Assembly: GCA_963662175.1 (NCBI GenBank) | Contig: OY759214.1 | Coordinates: 99,410,115 to 99,474,114, forward strand | DNA length: 64,000 nucleotides | Reading direction: 5' to 3' | DNA from: Aradus depressus | Taxonomy: Eukaryota; Arthropoda; Insecta; Hemiptera; Aradidae | In this document: piece after piece, positions 63,961 through 64,000 of the stretch | How positions within the stretch are numbered: the stretch's first letter is position 1 | Layout: each line of letters starts with the position of its first letter | Program-made: the position numbers and the translations under genes | Notes under the pieces: generated by a model | What the model was told of the DNA's origin: nothing | Database searches by the model: none | Seen by the model: the letters and a program-made list of their open reading frames with translations, nothing else

Positions 63961-64000
63961 TTGAAAACGAACTGAATGTGGATCAATAAATGTACCAAAA

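Noticed and set aside
63813..63998. 61-codon minus-strand frame at the right edge
   Set aside because: Phe/Leu-rich reading of MITE-like AT-rich sequence; a different frame there has the better splice signals.
1..64000. A bacterial-style defence or biosynthetic cluster
   Set aside because: Introns, SINEs and insect retroelements throughout show a eukaryotic nuclear region; there are no operon-like gene sets.

Overview
This window is nuclear DNA from an arthropod, most likely an insect. The evidence is AT-rich introns, GT-AG split genes, dense tRNA-derived SINEs, R1-like and Jockey-like retrotransposon relics, DUF4780-type ORF1 sequence and many TIR/MITE elements. A hemipteran is plausible from the style of the C2H2 zinc-finger gene and the repeats, but the sequence alone cannot prove this.

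Layout. (1) 1-8.6 kb is repeat territory: ~150-bp poly-C-bearing tandem units on either side of a 4.6-kb satellite (about 870-5530). The satellite's 134-bp units look like the conserved core of a SINE family that also occurs dispersed through the window. (2) 8.6-13.1 kb is AT-rich and holds a broken retrotransposon ORF1. (3) 14.3-42.4 kb on the minus strand is one very large coiled-coil gene. I reconstruct 13 exons whose splice phases all agree, giving about 2,347 codons, of which 1,701 lie in one 5.1-kb exon. Its introns are packed with MITEs, SINEs and dead retroelements. (4) 44.5-54.8 kb on the plus strand is a gene of small acidic exons with SUMO-type motifs (KTEPTD, VKEEPG, IKEEPE). These are in phase with two alternative terminal exons: one encodes part of a transposase-like insect protein family, the other a ten-finger C2H2 array. 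(5) 57.6-63.9 kb on the minus strand is the 3' part of a DC-STAMP-domain gene (DCST1/sneaky-like) ending in a cysteine-rich RING-like domain.

How they relate. The three genes are independent. The coiled-coil protein is probably a long structural rod. The zinc-finger gene is probably a nuclear regulator with alternative C-termini. The DCST-like protein belongs to a membrane family known for roles in sperm-egg interaction. The most unusual observations are three. First, the cysteines of the giant coiled coil sit in one heptad position over ~1,340 residues. Second, a transposon-type exon appears to compete with a zinc-finger exon as gene terminus. Third, a satellite appears to be made from SINE core sequence.

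Limits. No first exon or promoter could be placed for any gene, one small DCST exon is missing, and all element-family names rest on reading motifs by eye.
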